DNA from: CAYVHU01 sp964451415
Lineage (GTDB): Bacteria; Pseudomonadota; Alphaproteobacteria; Rhodospirillales; Magnetovibrionaceae
NCBI GenBank assembly: GCA_964451415.1
Contig: CAYVHU010000001.1
Coordinates: forward strand, 186,001 to 250,000
Direction: 5' to 3'
Length of the DNA stretch: 64,000 nt
Shown here: positions 62,841 to 64,000 of the stretch, piece after piece
Numbering within the stretch: position 1 is the first letter of the stretch
Layout: each line of letters begins with the position of its first letter
Notes under the pieces: generated by a model
Database searches by the model: none
Told to the model about the DNA's origin: nothing
The model's input: the letters and a program-made list of their open reading frames with translations, nothing else
Program-made: the position numbers and the translations under genes

Positions 62841-64000
62841 CTAAGACTTATGGGCAATATACTGGGTGATGGGGCGCTTTTGTTCAAATAAGTTTTTTTC
62901 AATATTCTTATTTTCTATACCGATAATTATAAGATCACCGCCGTGATCTTGTTGCATGAGTTCCAGGGCCGCGGCACTTTGCTTCGTGACCGCATTGGCC
63001 ACCAGCCGCCCGCCGGGCTTCAAGCACCCCCACGCCGCTTCCAACAATCCCGGTATCGCCACGCCACCGCCGACAAAAATCGCATCGGGTCGATCGCTCA
63101 GGAACGCCGATGATTTCAAGGCGTCCATGACCTCAAGCACCTCGACCTTCAGACGCACCACACCCAGACGCGCCGCGTTACGTTCTATCCTTGCGCCGCG
63201 CACCGCATCGCGCTCCACGGCTACGGCCATACAAGACGAATGGGTGCGCATCCATTCAATGGCGACGGACCCCGCGCCGGCGCCCAAGTCCCACAGGGTT
63301 TCCCCCGGCAGCGGCGCCAGGGACGATAAGGTCACGGCGCGCACCGCACGCTTGGTCAGTTGACCGTCGTGTTCATAGACATCGTCGGGCAGTCCCGCCA
63401 GACGCGAAAGAGGCCGCGCACGTGCCCCCGCGATGACCTCGACCGCCACCATGTTCAACGCTGCGCAGTGCGCCTGCGTCCAGGTTTCGGCCTCCCCCTC
63501 CACACGGTGTTCACGCGCCCCGCCCAGGTGCTCCAACACGACAAGCCGGCTGGGTCCATAGCCCTGTTCCACGAGCAATTTTGCAATGTGTGCCGGACTT
63601 TCACCACCGCGAGTCAACACCACAAGGCGCGCGCCAGGATGAAGATATAAATTCAAGTTTTCCAAAGAGCGGCCCGACGAACGGCCATGCACGGTGACAA
63701 CCTGCACATCCGCTTGCGCCCAGCCCATGGCCGCGCAGGTCAGACTCACCGCGCTGGGATGAGGCAAGACACGCACCCGTTCATGTCCAAAACGCGCGAT
63801 GAGACTTTTGCCCACACCAAAATAGAGCGGATCCCCGCTGGCCAGCACTACCACCTTCCGACCTTCCCGGAGGTGCCGGTCGATGGCGTCAAACCCGGCG
63901 TCAAAGCCTGCTGACCAATCCACGCAAGGCCCGGCAAAATCGGCAATCAAATCCAGGTGACGCGCCGCACCCACCAAAACATCGGCTTCCTCGACCAAAC
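62841..64000 (-). CDS. cobL: Precorrin-6Y C5,15-methyltransferase, CbiE-CbiT fusion (5' end beyond window)
   Basis: At least 385 aa visible. The first part (about 1-195) is a CbiE-type methylase (VVVLASGDPLYFGVGKSLIA; LTCAAMGWAQADVQVVTVHG). The second part is CbiT, a class I methyltransferase and decarboxylase (GETLWDLGAGAGSVAIEWMR; DAIFVGGGVAIPGLLEAAWG; GGRLVANAVTKQSAAALELM). The frame is open to the edge, and the family's N-terminal methylase motif is not yet reached, so the start lies outside. It is the most upstream corrin gene seen on this strand. Confidence 0.93.
   Translation of the reverse strand, partial: LVEEADVLVGAARHLDLIADFAGPCVDWSAGFDAGFDAIDRHLREGRKVVVLASGDPLYFGVGKSLIARFGHERVRVLPHPSAVSLTCAAMGWAQADVQVVTVHGRSSGRSLENLNLYLHPGARLVVLTRGGESPAHIAKLLVEQGYGPSRLVVLEHLGGAREHRVEGEAETWTQAHCAALNMVAVEVIAGARARPLSRLAGLPDDVYEHDGQLTKRAVRAVTLSSLAPLPGETLWDLGAGAGSVAIEWMRTHSSCMAVAVERDAVRGARIERNAARLGVVRLKVEVLEVMDALKSSAFLSDRPDAIFVGGGVAIPGLLEAAWGCLKPGGRLVANAVTKQSAAALELMQQDHGGDLIIIGIENKNIEKNLFEQKRPITQYIAHKS

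Overview
The window looks like a chromosomal segment of a GC-rich, Gram-negative alphaproteobacterium of the Rhodospirillales / Magnetospirillum-like kind. This rests on several things: addAB instead of recBCD, the order folC-accD-trpA-trpB-trpF-pyrF-lapA-ihfB-sppA-rpsA-cmk-aroA, a TIGR02300 protein beside tRNA-Ala, the block lptC-lptA-lptB-rpoN-hpf-ptsN next to hsp20 and DUF1150, a short RNase D, an intracellular PHA depolymerase and a CbiD/CbiG-type cobalamin cluster. The species itself cannot be read from the sequence.

Layout. 1-6.2 kb: addB (cut by the window edge), addA and trxA on the plus strand. 6.2-20.9 kb: a hybrid histidine kinase, then a long minus-strand housekeeping run from aroA down to folC. 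It is broken by a clear terminator after rpsA and by an unusual 148-bp structured element with perfect 24-bp inverted arms between trpF and trpB. 21.0-25.8 kb: the accessory region. A tRNA-Ala(GGC) gene is followed by a decayed integrative element bounded by two 165-bp direct repeats that begin inside the tRNA. It holds a truncated tyrosine integrase fused to IS3 orfA debris, a frameshifted C-terminal fragment of HsdM, an AT-rich two-gene operon of unrecognised membrane proteins, a 620-bp gene-free stretch and an IS3 orfB remnant. 25.8-30.0 kb: two tandem periplasmic binding-protein paralogues, one translationally coupled to a PAS histidine kinase.

30.1-38.2 kb: hsp20-DUF1150 facing the ptsN/hpf/rpoN/lpt/kdsD/rnd cluster (LPS transport, Kdo precursor supply, sigma-54 and PTS-Ntr). 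38.3-42.1 kb: tRNA-Leu(CAG), a methyltransferase, an NDUFA9-like protein, a MarR regulator and a leucyl aminopeptidase. 42.3-47.9 kb: an SHP/DHC/cytochrome b561 haem operon, a membrane-anchored LuxR-type regulator and a P-type cation ATPase. 47.9-57 kb: a CHASE hybrid kinase, a metallo-beta-lactamase-fold enzyme, a HAD phosphatase, YjbQ, a metallopeptidase, YcgN, PhaZ and CobB.

57-64 kb: corrin-ring synthesis. cbiD-cobK run on the plus strand. On the minus strand lie cobL, a CobI-CbiG-CobJ triple fusion, an unrecognised secreted highly charged protein overlapping that fusion's stop, and cobM. CbiD plus CbiG point to the cobalt-early (anaerobic-type) route. The most promising leads for undescribed biology are the two-gene membrane operon in the tRNA-Ala island, the secreted charged protein embedded in the cobalamin operon, and the binding-protein/kinase sensor module.
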